NCBI RefSeq assembly: GCF_003285545.1
Contig: NZ_QLNV01000013.1
Location: 36,003-100,002, forward strand
From: Sinomicrobium soli
GTDB taxonomy: Bacteria > Bacteroidota > Bacteroidia > Flavobacteriales > Flavobacteriaceae
Direction: 5' to 3'
Length of the DNA: 64,000 nucleotides
Made by a program: the position numbers and the translations under genes
In this document: one piece after another, positions 25,501 through 33,837 of the stretch
Layout of the letters: each line of letters starts with the position of its first letter
How positions within the stretch are numbered: position 1 is the stretch's first letter
Notes under the pieces: model-generated
The model's database searches: none
What the model was told of the DNA's origin: nothing
The model's input: only the letters and a program-made list of their open reading frames with translations

Positions 25501-25622
25501 GGAAGAGGTCCTGTAGCATCAGAAACGGTCCCGGAAACCGTAATCTGAGCATACACTTGTGCCCCGACAGCACAAAAAAATGCTGTAAAAAGCAAAAGCC
25601 TTCGCATTAAACTTGTCTTCAT
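22551..25622 (-). CDS. SusC/RagA-family TonB-dependent transporter, pair 1
   Basis: About 1023 residues from the ATG at 25622; the longer frame to 25736 is rejected because MKTSLMRRLLLFTAFFCAVGAQVYAQ is a proper signal peptide and the extension covers an operator. Domains in order: carboxypeptidase-regulatory-like beta-sandwich (TVSGTVSDATGPLPGANIVVKG), TonB box region (LDEVVVVGYGTQ), plug (PGGNTNVRIRGNNSINASNGPLYVVDGV and GARGANGVIIITTKRG), then a 22-strand barrel ending in TYTIGLNVSF. It imports oligosaccharides across the outer membrane using TonB energy, with SusD 18 nt downstream. A LacI-type palindrome lies 64-79 nt upstream of the start. Confidence 0.93.
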   Translation of the reverse strand: MKTSLMRRLLLFTAFFCAVGAQVYAQITVSGTVSDATGPLPGANIVVKGTTNGTQSDFDGNYTLDGVPEDAVLVFSYIGYREQEIDVSGETTLNVTLEEDTQALDEVVVVGYGTQRRSDLTGAVSTVSSESLQEAPVTNPEQALAGRAAGVNVSTNSGRPGGNTNVRIRGNNSINASNGPLYVVDGVIGAGPINYLNPNDIESMEVLKDASATAIYGARGANGVIIITTKRGSKEGGRVSYDTFLSIGELSKRLDVLNAQEFLQVEMNAYNNASIYDPDEWANGIYVNPMEYRENRRLFDAEGNPLYDTDWQKEAMRTAITQNHNLSFTGGNDDTSYGIFLNYADQEGIVKQSYLKRYSGRFVIDSQVKEWMKVSGGITFNHIEENRVDGSVGGLTPLRMIVETLPIIPVKYEDGSWGGNGDYPNMEGGENPVNLLENRKDIFKTQSVLGDVSATIDLAEGLELKTSLGMNIQNIQESFYSGKDLRQLSADYNGEAWVENTRTNYWQFENYLTYTKEFNEDHRLTALAGLGWQQYDFFRSRAGSRGFNDDFYMWNNLEAGSNPLTPTSLNEKWAMNSYFARVNYSLMNKYLFTVTGRLDGSSKFGADKKRAFFPSAAFAWKVSEEDFLRDSHGLSTLKLRTSYGETGNSEIGVYQSLANMAANTAILGGDRASGTGIGSLANPDLKWEKTAQFDAGVEFGFFDNRIRLETDFYYKKTTDMLLDAPIPTSSGYSSIYTNVGSMENKGFEISLNTTNIDTEDFTWTTSFNLSVNKNEILALGEADDDIFPNPWFLSNTNILRVGESVGSFYGLKRLGTWGADEASEAASYGALPGDIKHADTNGDGQINDADRVIIGNGFAEGFGALFNTFRYKNFDLTLDLQFMYGNDILNLSKHSGEDRTGQANSYATVLNGWTPDNQNTMIAANRPVRAGYTSTVDSRMVEDGSFIRGRNLILGYNFPSEVLDKLRLGNLRVYASLQNFFIITDYSGYDPEVTTYGDAFAQGITFFDYPKPRTYTIGLNVSF

Positions 25623-25685
25623 AGATAAATGGTTTAGAATTAAGGTTTTTAATAAATCTTCTCCCTGATTTTCATTAAATGTTCG

Positions 25686-25701
25686 GCTAAAACGTTTTAG
25701 C
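25686..25701. promoter_or_regulatory. LacI-type operator, site A
   Basis: GCTAAAACGTTTTAGC is a perfect 16-bp palindrome with a central CpG, the form bound by LacI/GalR family hinge helices. It lies 64-79 nt upstream of the susC pair-1 start. The same sequence recurs exactly at 34900-34915 and with two changes at 30971-30986, and a LacI-family gene lies at 35078-36106. Confidence 0.8.
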
Positions 25702-25878
25702 GAAATGTGAAAATTTTTAATCCCCCCCTCGTTCACCCGTTATAAAACGCAGGGAAAATCTGCAGAATACGAGCCGAAAAAAATCAGGTACATTTCGGCA
25801 CAAGGACATTTCACATTTCATCCGGTGAGTAAAGATTTACAGATTTGGTTGTTAATTTTTAACACTTTGTTCAGACAT

Positions 25879-25911
25879 GCTATTTTACGCAAAAAAAATA
25901 TATCTGGCAAA
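25879..25911 (-). promoter_or_regulatory. Promoter-like shared element, copy 1
   Basis: On the minus strand TTTG (25908-25911), a 20-nt AT-rich spacer and TAAAATAGC (25879-25887). The same block, TATTTTACGCAAAAAAA on the plus strand, precedes susC pair 2 and the GH43 operon. It would give a leader of about 250 nt containing operator A. Promoter or activator site is an inference from recurrence. Confidence 0.5.
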
Positions 25912-26203
25912 AATAAGGTCATAGAATTGTATTTTTAAGAAAACACCATTGGCTTTCCTTTATAGATTATTATTACTAAACACATACTTTTCAAGATCAA
26001 TTTACACAAAAAACAATATTTGATTAAGCGATAACCCCTTATTAACATAATTTATACAAAATTCATTAAAAACAAAGATTACCGGCAAGCTGTTTTACTG
26101 TTATCAAACCCGGCTGCAATTGCAATGACCGTCATTTGCGGAAATCATCGGCTACTCCTGCCTCCGGATTCTTGTTTGCAAATGCCGGTTATGATATAAA
26201 ACG

Positions 26204-26232
26204 AAAAAGAGGGACGATATGGCCCTCTTTTT
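26204..26232 (-). terminator. Terminator of SusC/SusD pair 2
   Basis: AAAAAGAGGG (26204-26213) pairs with CCCTCTTTTT (26223-26232), giving a T5 run in both directions. It lies 25 nt after the SusD stop, so pair 2 is an operon of its own. Confidence 0.75.
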
Positions 26233-26256
26233 CACTTGCTTTACTTGTTTTACAGT

Positions 26257-27891
26257 TTAATACCCGGGGTTCTGCTTCAGGTTGGGGTTACTGGCAATCT
26301 GGTTAGATGGTATGGGATATAATTCCCTGTTCGGGTCATTCGAAGGTTCGTGATCCCACCAGCTTGCGGTAACATACTTATCAAACCTTATCAGGTCGGT
26401 CCGCCTTTTGCCTTCAAAAATAAATTCCCTTCCCCTTTCCGCCAGGAGTTCATCCATGGTAAGCGTGGCCGTAGTATACATTGCATCCGGCCAGTCTGCC
26501 CCGGTAAATGCCCTTTCCTTGCTGGCATTGACCAGATCGACAGCCTCCTGGGGAGCAACACCGTCATTCCTGCGCATCAATGCTTCGGCCTTGTTAAAAT
26601 AAATTTCGGTCAGGCGATAGATAACATAATTGTTTTCCTGATAGTTTTCGTCATCAAGGGTTCCCGATTTATACTTGTGAAACCGTGCGCCGCTGTTCTC
26701 CTCGCCTTCGGCCATACTTCCCTCACTGCTGGTATCGCCTTCGCTTTCTCTCCGGATACTATTGACATACACAAAAGGTTGCCCTTCCCATTCCTCGGTT
26801 CCCATAACCGGTTCGTCGGTCCCGTATTTATATTGCGGGCCGAAAAGGAACCACTCTTCTTTTCTGAGGTCGTTTTCTTCAAAGGCATCAAAAGCACTCG
26901 GAATAACCACAAAGGCATTCCATCCTCCATAACCTACATTGAGTACCTCCTTGATGTTGTCGTAGCCCATAAAAAATCCTCCCCAATCAAGAGTGTTTCC
27001 TCCATCCCGGCTATAAGCGATCTGAAAGAGGTTTTCTCTCGCATTCCTGTTGGTATTCCCGAAAGTCTCAAGCAGGTCGGGCGCGAGCTGAGGGGTCCCG
27101 TTAATTCCTCCGGCCTCTCCTTCGATGATCTTGTCGCATGCCGCGATACACTCGTCCCACATGGGAGTTCCTGTCCATTTTTCCGCATTCAGGTATAATT
27201 CGGAAAGCATGGCATAACCGGCCGTAGCGGTAACCCTTCCTATCAGTTCTTCCGAATAGGGCTGAAGATTGGGTACATTTTCTTCCAGTTCGGTCCTGAT
27301 AAAATCGAAAACCTCTTCACGGGGCCTGGTTTCGGGATTCGTAGGCTGTCCGTAAGCAATTTCCGTTACGACCGGGACATTTCCCCAGAGTTCCATGATC
27401 TTCATATAGTGAAAAGCCCGGAGTACCCGAAGTTCAGACAATATGCTTTCCAGCTCCGTATCGGTCATTTCGAGTGCTGTCGCGTCTTCTATGGCCGAAA
27501 TATCCTCTATGGCCGCATTGATATACCCTACGCCGGTCCACAACAGCGTCCATGCCGTACGCATTCTTCCTTCATTACTGGTCCAGGTATGATAGTGCTG
27601 CCGGAAGTGATCTCCCCCGTCATAACCGTGCCTTCCCTTCTGCGGCCACGCCAGCTGGTCGGAAGAAAGTTCGGAATGATAGTAATACCCGTTTTGTCCG
27701 CTGGGCGCAATCCAGGCTCCCATATGGGTTATCGGGCGCAGGGCAGCCTGCAATACTTCAAGCCTGTTGCGGTAAAAGTTGTCCTTTACCAGGTCGCTGT
27801 AAAGTTCTTCGTCCAGATCCGTACATCCGTTCGTTCCGAACAAAAGGCCCGTAATCAATATATAGATTATCTTTTTTATATATTTTTTCAT
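26257..27891 (-). CDS. SusD/RagB-family glycan-binding lipoprotein, pair 2
   Basis: 544 residues; the signal (IYILITGLLFGTNGCTDLDEE) ends in a lipidated Cys. SusD features include NFYRNRLEVLQAALRPITHM, ELRVLRAFHYMKIMELWGNVPVV and the C-terminal LLAERGREFIFEGKRRTDLIRF and YPIPSNQIASNPNLKQNPGY. It is 12 nt downstream of its SusC and closes that operon at a terminator. It is clearly diverged from the SusD of pair 1, so the two pairs probably take up different oligosaccharides of the same or related glycans. Ligand unknown. Confidence 0.93.
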   Translation of the reverse strand: MKKYIKKIIYILITGLLFGTNGCTDLDEELYSDLVKDNFYRNRLEVLQAALRPITHMGAWIAPSGQNGYYYHSELSSDQLAWPQKGRHGYDGGDHFRQHYHTWTSNEGRMRTAWTLLWTGVGYINAAIEDISAIEDATALEMTDTELESILSELRVLRAFHYMKIMELWGNVPVVTEIAYGQPTNPETRPREEVFDFIRTELEENVPNLQPYSEELIGRVTATAGYAMLSELYLNAEKWTGTPMWDECIAACDKIIEGEAGGINGTPQLAPDLLETFGNTNRNARENLFQIAYSRDGGNTLDWGGFFMGYDNIKEVLNVGYGGWNAFVVIPSAFDAFEENDLRKEEWFLFGPQYKYGTDEPVMGTEEWEGQPFVYVNSIRRESEGDTSSEGSMAEGEENSGARFHKYKSGTLDDENYQENNYVIYRLTEIYFNKAEALMRRNDGVAPQEAVDLVNASKERAFTGADWPDAMYTTATLTMDELLAERGREFIFEGKRRTDLIRFDKYVTASWWDHEPSNDPNRELYPIPSNQIASNPNLKQNPGY

Positions 27892-27903
27892 CGTCGTGTC
27901 TTT

Positions 27904-30894
27904 TTAGAATCCAACATTCAAACCAATCGTCCAGGATTTGGTCCTGGGATAAAACCCTCTGCTATCTATCCCGGTCTCAAAACCGGCATCTTCCAGTTCG
28001 GGATCTATTCCGCTATATCCCGTAAATGTCGCTATATTCCTTCCGGTAAGATATACCCTGAGGTTTCGTATATATTTGGTCTTTAAATCAAAATTATATC
28101 CCAGGGTAATATTGTCCAGCTTTACAAAATCTCCCTTTTCGATATAATAATCCGAATACTGCGGATCATCGTCAAGTTGATTGTGGGTGGTAATTGCACT
28201 TTTTAACAGGTTGTTGGGCAACCATTTTTTATTTCCGAAATACATATCCTTGGTGTTCAGTATCTCGAAATCAAATTTCCCCCGGAAGAAAACGGTCAGA
28301 TCAAAATTCTTGTACCTGAAGGTATTGCTTAAGGAGGCCTGGTATTTCGGCACCCCGTTACCGATAACGGCCAGGTCGTTTTCATTCATTTCAGAAGCCG
28401 TTCCGGTAGAGCCGTCTGCCTTGTAAAACAGCCATTTGCCATCGTCGGTAAACCCGGCAAACCGCTTCCCGTAAAAATTACCTACCGCTCCGCCTTCTTC
28501 CAGGCGAATGGCATCTCCGAGGTTTCCGGGAGAAGGAAGTCCGCCGAACTGCAGCCAGTTGGCCTGGAACTGGTCGTTCGACAGGCGCTCCAGTTTGTTA
28601 AACTGTGAGTTGCCCGCAAAATCGACATTCCAGACAAAGTCTTCCTTTTGAACGGGAATCGCCGAGATCACTACTTCCACTCCCTTGTTGCGCAGGGTTC
28701 CCACATTCGTATATAATCTGTCGCGCACAAAAGAAGGCTGCTGCACTATATAATCGTACAACAGGTCTTCGGTAACCCTGTTATACACATCGACAGATCC
28801 GCTTATCCTGTTGTCCAATACGCCGAAATCCAGTCCGAAATTCCACTCTTTCTTTTCTTCCCATTTAAGGTCCGGGTTGGGGTTCCTCCCCGGGCCGTAG
28901 GTCTGGTAATACACCCCGCCCAGCGGATAGGCGCCCCCTCCGCTCAATGAGATCAGCGACTGATAGTTGGGAATCCCCTGGTTTCCCGTTACCCCGTAAC
29001 CCACTCTCAGCTTGAGGCTGCTTATTTCGGGAACCGCACTCATAAAATCTTCTTCACCTATGGCCCAACCTACGGAAGCAGCGGGGAAATTCCCCCATTT
29101 GTGATTGGCCCCGAAACGGGAAGACCCCTCCCGCCGCAAAATAAACTGGGCAAAATATTTTTCGCGGTAAGCGTAATTTACACGTCCGAAAAAGGCGATC
29201 AGGGTGTTGTCTTCCTTAAAACTCCCCATCCCCGGGCGGGGTAGGTTGGTATTGTTTATAGCAGTACCGTCGCCAAGACTCCAGTCGAGAAAACCATCGG
29301 TAGTAAACCCGTTGTTGTTTACATTAAAGGTCTCGGTAGTCTCATACTGATAGCTGTATCCCACAATGGCCCCGATGGTGTGATCTTCGTCAAAGGTCGT
29401 ATTGTAATTAACGGTAGACTCAAAGGTTTTGGACCAGTTCAGGTAATTGAATTTGGACGCATAGGCCATCCCCTGGTAGTCGGAATTCTCTCTCTGGTCC
29501 CAGTCGTTCGTAGAGCGGTAGTGGCGGGTATTGTAGCTGTTCCTGACATAAGACCCGAAGGCCGATGCCGTTAAACCGTCGATAATATCGAGGGTCAGCC
29601 GGGCATCTCCGGAAAATGTCTGCTGATTGCGTTCCAGTATCCGGTTTTCCAGCCTGGACAACGGGTTGTAGTTGTTGTACCCCTGGGTTTCATAAAAACT
29701 ACCGTCTTCATTGTAAATGGGAGCAGTAGGGTTTCGCTGTATCGCCTGTTCGAAATCGCTTCCGGTGGTACGGTCAAAATCACCGCGGTCTGTCAGGGTA
29801 TACCCCCCGCCCAGCAGATCGGCCTTGTTGAAGTTCGAGGCCAGGTTTACCTGAAGGCTCAACCTGTCCTGTAACCCTTTCTGATTGACATTGACCCGCG
29901 CTCCGAATTGTTCCCGTCCGTTTTCCCTGGCAATACCATTGGCATCGTTATAATACAGGGAAGCCCTGTAATTCGTTTTTTCACTTCCCCCGGAAGCCGA
30001 GAAATTGTGATATTGACTGAGGTTGTTCTTGTCGATCAATTCGTCGTAAAGATCGGTGCTGTACCCCAGGTCCTGGTCTTCCGAAACCACCCCTTGTGCA
30101 ATCAGGTCACGGAATTCGGAAGCGCTCAGATAATCGGGCTTGTTGTCTACAAACTCGCGCTGGAAGTACGTATTATACTCGTATTGTGCAGCACCGCTCT
30201 TACCTTTTTTTGTGGTGACCAGTATTACCCCGGAATTTCCCCTTGTCCCGTAAATGGCTGCGGCAGAACCGTCTTTCAGCACATCTATGGAAGCGATATC
30301 ATCCTGTTGCAAAAGATCGAGATTTCCTCCCGGGATGCCATCTATAACGATCAATGGCGTTCTCGTACCCCGGAGTGAAGAGACTCCCCTGAGCTGTATG
30401 GAGGCACTGGAGTTCGGGTTATTTCCCTGGGTCCTTGTAATGTTGAGCCCGGCTACCTTCCCCTGGACCAGGTCCATCGGGGAACGCGCACCTCCCTGAT
30501 TAAAATCTTCCGCCTTAACCGAAGAAACCGCCGAGGTAACTTCCTTCCGCTTCAGGGTCCCGTACCCTACCACTACAACTTCATCCAGAGCCTGCGCATC
30601 TTCCTCAAGAGTTGCATTTACGGTAGTCCTGCCATCTACGGCTACCTCCATGTTTTTATAACCTATGTAGCTGAACACCAGCACAGCATCTTCATCTACC
30701 CCGGTAAGGGTATAATTACCATCAAAATCGGTCTGGGTACCCTGGGTAGTCCCCTTTACCACGATATTGGCCCCGGGCAGGGGACCGTTCTGGTCTGATA
30801 CGGTTCCGGAAACCGTAACCTGAGCCTGTATTGTTGCCACAGCACAGAAGAGCACTGCGAAAAACACAAGCTTTCGCATTAAAGTTGTTTTCAT
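27904..30894 (-). CDS. SusC/RagA-family TonB-dependent transporter, pair 2
   Basis: 996 residues starting MKTTLMRKLVFFAVLFCAVATIQAQ, a cleavable signal peptide. The order is as in pair 1: regulatory-like domain (TVSGTVSDQNGPLPGANIVVKG), LDEVVVVGYGTLKRKE, plug (SASIQLRGVSSLRGTRTPLIVIDG; YGTRGNSGVILVTTKKG) and barrel ending TKSWTIGLNVGF. The first 115 residues are very similar to those of pair 1 while the barrel is diverged. Its partner SusD starts 12 nt downstream. A LacI-type palindrome lies 77-92 nt and a promoter-like element 202 nt upstream. Confidence 0.93.
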   Translation of the reverse strand: MKTTLMRKLVFFAVLFCAVATIQAQVTVSGTVSDQNGPLPGANIVVKGTTQGTQTDFDGNYTLTGVDEDAVLVFSYIGYKNMEVAVDGRTTVNATLEEDAQALDEVVVVGYGTLKRKEVTSAVSSVKAEDFNQGGARSPMDLVQGKVAGLNITRTQGNNPNSSASIQLRGVSSLRGTRTPLIVIDGIPGGNLDLLQQDDIASIDVLKDGSAAAIYGTRGNSGVILVTTKKGKSGAAQYEYNTYFQREFVDNKPDYLSASEFRDLIAQGVVSEDQDLGYSTDLYDELIDKNNLSQYHNFSASGGSEKTNYRASLYYNDANGIARENGREQFGARVNVNQKGLQDRLSLQVNLASNFNKADLLGGGYTLTDRGDFDRTTGSDFEQAIQRNPTAPIYNEDGSFYETQGYNNYNPLSRLENRILERNQQTFSGDARLTLDIIDGLTASAFGSYVRNSYNTRHYRSTNDWDQRENSDYQGMAYASKFNYLNWSKTFESTVNYNTTFDEDHTIGAIVGYSYQYETTETFNVNNNGFTTDGFLDWSLGDGTAINNTNLPRPGMGSFKEDNTLIAFFGRVNYAYREKYFAQFILRREGSSRFGANHKWGNFPAASVGWAIGEEDFMSAVPEISSLKLRVGYGVTGNQGIPNYQSLISLSGGGAYPLGGVYYQTYGPGRNPNPDLKWEEKKEWNFGLDFGVLDNRISGSVDVYNRVTEDLLYDYIVQQPSFVRDRLYTNVGTLRNKGVEVVISAIPVQKEDFVWNVDFAGNSQFNKLERLSNDQFQANWLQFGGLPSPGNLGDAIRLEEGGAVGNFYGKRFAGFTDDGKWLFYKADGSTGTASEMNENDLAVIGNGVPKYQASLSNTFRYKNFDLTVFFRGKFDFEILNTKDMYFGNKKWLPNNLLKSAITTHNQLDDDPQYSDYYIEKGDFVKLDNITLGYNFDLKTKYIRNLRVYLTGRNIATFTGYSGIDPELEDAGFETGIDSRGFYPRTKSWTIGLNVGF

Positions 30895-30970
30895 AAATGA
30901 TAGTTTAGTTTAGAATTAAGATTTTTTGAGGCGCTACGCCCTTCAATAAAAAATGACGAAATAAAATCTC

Positions 30971-30986
30971 ACTGAAACGTTTTAGC
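30971..30986. promoter_or_regulatory. LacI-type operator, site B
   Basis: ACTGAAACGTTTTAGC matches 14 of 16 bases of sites A and C and keeps the central AAACGTTT core. It lies 77-92 nt upstream of the susC pair-2 start, close to the spacing at the other two operons. Confidence 0.7.
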
Positions 30987-31095
30987 ACAATGACGAAAAA
31001 CAGTGAAAAAAAGATCCTTTTTATGCCAAAAACCAGGAACAGTTATCGGAACGCTGATATAACCATACCCTTGCTTTAACATTTTATTAGCATTT

Positions 31096-31128
31096 GCTAT
31101 TTTACGCAAAAAAACACAATATCACAAA
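31096..31128 (-). promoter_or_regulatory. Promoter-like shared element, copy 2
   Basis: On the minus strand TTTG (31125-31128), a 20-nt spacer, TAAAATAGC (31096-31104); plus-strand core TATTTTACGCAAAAAAA identical to copy 1. The implied leader of the susC pair-2 transcript is about 195 nt. Confidence 0.5.
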
Positions 31129-31225
31129 AAAATATCGTGTAAATTATCTTTTTATTAAAAAACGACCCGAAAAACTACCTTATAAACAACGCTCCCGCAC
31201 TGTCGGTATAAAACCCACGTCTTTT

Positions 31226-31921
31226 CTAACTATCCCATTCCATGATCTCTCCCCTTTCTTCCGGCTTGATACACTCCTTCAGCATTTTCTCGTCATAGGC
31301 CAGTCCGTGTTCATCCAAAACATCCTGGGGCACACCGTCCCACACATTGGGAGTGTTACCCACATATCCCAGGTCTTTTATCCCGATCTGGCTGGTGTAA
31401 AATCCGGTGGCCACAAGGTTTCTGAACCTCGAAAAGAATACAACCCCCTGTCTCATTTCGGGAAGGGCTTCTTCGGGATAGGCAATATCGTCGACAATCG
31501 CTTTCTGTTCTTCACCGGCACAGGCTATAAACTGTTTGTCAAAGCGCAACCCGCTTTCCCGGTCGAGCCACATCAATCCGCCCCGCATCGGGACCTGGTG
31601 TTCCGGGATATCCTTGACTATGAATTCGATAAATTCCGGTACGCCTGCTTCGGTAGCCGAACCGGAGGTGTCATCGGCCGGGATCACAATATCGGAAAGT
31701 ACGGCTATGGTAGCCATTTCGTGTTCGTTAAAAAAGGTTTTATCCCACAACGCTTCATCCCTTGCCGCTTCGTCCGGGGTACGTCCGTAGCCTTCCCTGT
31801 CGGTTTTCGCATCTGCCGCCGGCTGTTCCTGTTTTTCCTCCCCCGGCACACATCCGTGAAGTATCAGTCCGGAGGCTACTCCGCCCATGACCAGGGTCTT
31901 TATGGTTTCTCTTCTGTCCAT
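31226..31921 (-). CDS. Gluconate 2-dehydrogenase subunit 3 family protein, Tat lipoprotein
   Basis: 231 residues. The N-terminus MDRRETIKTLVMGGVASGLILHGC combines a twin-arginine motif with a lipobox, so it should be exported folded by Tat and lipidated. The rest (HEMATIAVLSDIVIPADDTSGSATEAGVPEFIEFIVKD) is the small-subunit family of FAD-dependent gluconate, glucose and related dehydrogenases. In those enzymes it carries the Tat signal for a signal-less large subunit. The GMC gene upstream, 121 nt away, lacks a signal and is the evident partner. The spacer holds a long hairpin. Function as co-exported subunit is strongly suggested; the substrate is not known. Confidence 0.85.
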   Translation of the reverse strand: MDRRETIKTLVMGGVASGLILHGCVPGEEKQEQPAADAKTDREGYGRTPDEAARDEALWDKTFFNEHEMATIAVLSDIVIPADDTSGSATEAGVPEFIEFIVKDIPEHQVPMRGGLMWLDRESGLRFDKQFIACAGEEQKAIVDDIAYPEEALPEMRQGVVFFSRFRNLVATGFYTSQIGIKDLGYVGNTPNVWDGVPQDVLDEHGLAYDEKMLKECIKPEERGEIMEWDS

Positions 31922-31955
31922 TTTATTTATGGGTTACTGAGTTATTGGGTTACTT

Positions 31956-32021
31956 GGTTACTTGGTTACTGAGTTATTGAGTTATTGCGTGTGACCTCAA
32001 TAACTTAGTAACTCAATAACC
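31956..32021. repeat. Long hairpin built from GGTTAYT-type heptad units (copy 1)
   Basis: Arms 31956-31981 and 31996-32021 are 26 nt each and pair at about 22 positions around a 14-nt loop. The left arm continues a run of GGTTACT/GAGTTATTG units from 31931. It sits in the 121-nt spacer between the GMC and small-subunit genes, so it will be in the transcript. A similar element lies at 57915-57978. Confidence 0.65.
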
Positions 32022-32042
32022 TGTTAACTTAATATCCAAACA

Positions 32043-33785
32043 CTAAATATTCATTTTTTTCATTTCTTCCTTCAGGTAATCCGAGGCCCTCCAGGCCAGG
32101 GCGAGAATGGTCCATGTCGGATTCTTATCGGCCTGGGACACAAAAGGTCCGCCGTCTACCACAAAGAGGTTGGGGACATCATGTGCCTGGTTAAACCTGT
32201 TCACTACAGAGGTTTTGGGGTCGTCGCCCATACGTGTGGTTCCTACTTCGTGAATAATCCGTCCGGGGTTTTCCAGTCCGTAATCGGTACTTGCATCGGG
32301 TCTTTCGCCCAGGGCAATTCCTCCCATTGCGTGGATCACTTCCTCAAAAGTATCGTGCATATGCCTGGCCTGTTTACGTTCTTCGTCAGACCACTTGTAA
32401 TTAAACCTGAGCACGGGAATGCCGTATTTGTCTACCACATCGTGGTCTATCTCGCAGTAGTTCTCTTTTCTCGGGATGCTTTCTCCCCTTCCGGCCATAC
32501 CGAACGTAGAGCCGTAAAACCTTCTGAGGTCATTTTTAAAGTCAAGGCCGTAACCTCCCGCTTTCTTCTTGTTCCCGTCCTTATCCGGCACAAGCCCGTT
32601 AAGCTGCTCCAGATTAAACCCGAAACCATAGGCAGGCATTCCCATACCTCCCCAGTATTCGATGTGATATCCCCTGGTAAACCCGAGATTTTTGCTGTCG
32701 TTGAGCCACCAGGGCGTATACAGGTGCATACCTCCCACACCGTCCTCGTTATACCGCTTGCGGTCCATCAGGGAGGGCACAAACCCCATACGCGACGCCC
32801 CGGTAGAGTCGTGCAGGTATTTCCCTACCACATCACTGGAATTGGCCAGTCCGTTAGGATGGGCTTCCGACCTGGAGTTGAGCAGTATCCTGGCCGAGCT
32901 ACAGGCGCTCGCTGCCATGATAATTACTTTAGCCTTTACCCGGTATTCCTGCAGGTCTTCCTTGTTCACATAGGAAACCCCGGTAGCCTTGCCTTCCCCG
33001 TCGGTGAGTACTTCCCGGACCATGGCATTAACGTACAGGTCTACATTACCGGTTTCCATCGCCGGGTTTACCAGGACGGATGACGAAGAGAAGTCTCCGT
33101 ACACACTGCAGGAACGGGAGCACTGGTTACAGAAGAAACAGGCCCCTCTTGTATTGTTGACCCTCTTGGTAAGTATGGACAACCTCGACGGGATCATGGG
33201 TATTCCGGCCTTATCGGCCCCTTTCTTGATATAGAGTTCGTGCAGCCTGGGTTTGGGAGGCGGCAGAAAATGCCCGTCGGGTTCGTTGGGAATATTTTCC
33301 CGGGTACCGAATACTCCTATAAGCTTGTCCACCTTGTCGTAATAAGGCCTCACATCCTCATACCCTATGGGCCAGTTATCTCCTTTCCCGTCGTAATCCT
33401 TCCGTTTAAAATCGAGGGGGCCGAAACGCAGGGAAATTCTCCCCCAGTGGTTGGTACGCCCTCCGAGCATTCGGGAGCGGAACCAGTCGAATTCGGTACC
33501 GTTTTCCTTGGTATAGGGCTCTCCGTCTATTTCCCAGCCTCCGTATGCCATATCAAAATCCCCGAAAGGGCGTACGGTACTGGCCCCTCTCCGCGGTGAT
33601 TCCCAGGGCCATCGCAGCTGTGTACGCTGTTCGGGATTGGCAGGGTCGAAATGAGGCCCGGCTTCCATCAGTGCGATCTTGAAGCCGGCTTCGGCCAGTA
33701 CATGGGCGGCCATCCCTCCCCCGGCCCCGGACCCCACGATACATATGTCGTAGGTTTTTGATTGTTCTTTAATCTGAAATGACAT
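32043..33785 (-). CDS. GMC-family FAD oxidoreductase, large subunit of a sugar dehydrogenase
   Basis: 580 residues without a signal peptide. The FAD-binding motif IVGSGAGGGMAAH starts at residue 16, and MLGGRTNHWGRISLR is the second FAD signature. The C-terminal GMC domain has EVGTTRMGDDPKTSVVN and NPTWTILALAWR. Cys216, 219, 222 and 226 (CFFCNQCSRSC) form a tight cluster at the place where bacterial FAD-glucose dehydrogenases bind an Fe-S cluster, so electron transfer to an outside acceptor rather than oxygen is likely. It follows the GH43 gene by 52 nt and precedes its putative Tat-carrying subunit. It probably oxidises a sugar or glycoside in the periplasm. No cytochrome c gene is adjacent. 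Confidence 0.85.
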   Translation of the reverse strand: MSFQIKEQSKTYDICIVGSGAGGGMAAHVLAEAGFKIALMEAGPHFDPANPEQRTQLRWPWESPRRGASTVRPFGDFDMAYGGWEIDGEPYTKENGTEFDWFRSRMLGGRTNHWGRISLRFGPLDFKRKDYDGKGDNWPIGYEDVRPYYDKVDKLIGVFGTRENIPNEPDGHFLPPPKPRLHELYIKKGADKAGIPMIPSRLSILTKRVNNTRGACFFCNQCSRSCSVYGDFSSSSVLVNPAMETGNVDLYVNAMVREVLTDGEGKATGVSYVNKEDLQEYRVKAKVIIMAASACSSARILLNSRSEAHPNGLANSSDVVGKYLHDSTGASRMGFVPSLMDRKRYNEDGVGGMHLYTPWWLNDSKNLGFTRGYHIEYWGGMGMPAYGFGFNLEQLNGLVPDKDGNKKKAGGYGLDFKNDLRRFYGSTFGMAGRGESIPRKENYCEIDHDVVDKYGIPVLRFNYKWSDEERKQARHMHDTFEEVIHAMGGIALGERPDASTDYGLENPGRIIHEVGTTRMGDDPKTSVVNRFNQAHDVPNLFVVDGGPFVSQADKNPTWTILALAWRASDYLKEEMKKMNI

Positions 33786-33837
33786 GCTTCTGTTGTTTAC
33801 GGCAAAAATTATATAGATTGATCAAATAAAGCGGTTC

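Larger units (their letters stand above)
25623..26256. other. Long intergenic region upstream of SusC/SusD pair 1
   Basis: No coding frame. It holds the LacI-type palindrome (25686-25701), a promoter-like element (25879-25911) and the terminator of the upstream operon (26204-26232). The stretch 25912-26200 is AT-rich with nothing else I can support. Confidence 0.6.
30895..31225. other. Intergenic region upstream of SusC/SusD pair 2
   Basis: No coding frame. It contains LacI-type site B (30971-30986) and promoter-like copy 2 (31096-31128). No terminator hairpin was found after the small subunit gene at 31226, so read-through from the GH43 operon into this unit is possible. Confidence 0.6.

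Noticed and set aside
23727..25610. Open plus-strand frame of 627 codons opposite susC pair 1
   Set aside because: Antisense shadow of a complete SusC with plug and barrel motifs; no family resemblance of its own.
25623..25736. 38-residue N-terminal extension of SusC pair 1
   Set aside because: It would precede a canonical signal peptide and encode the LacI palindrome as protein; start placed at 25622.
31931..32021. CRISPR-like array of GGTTACT units
   Set aside because: Units are only seven bases, contiguous without spacers, and form one long hairpin; no cas genes are present.
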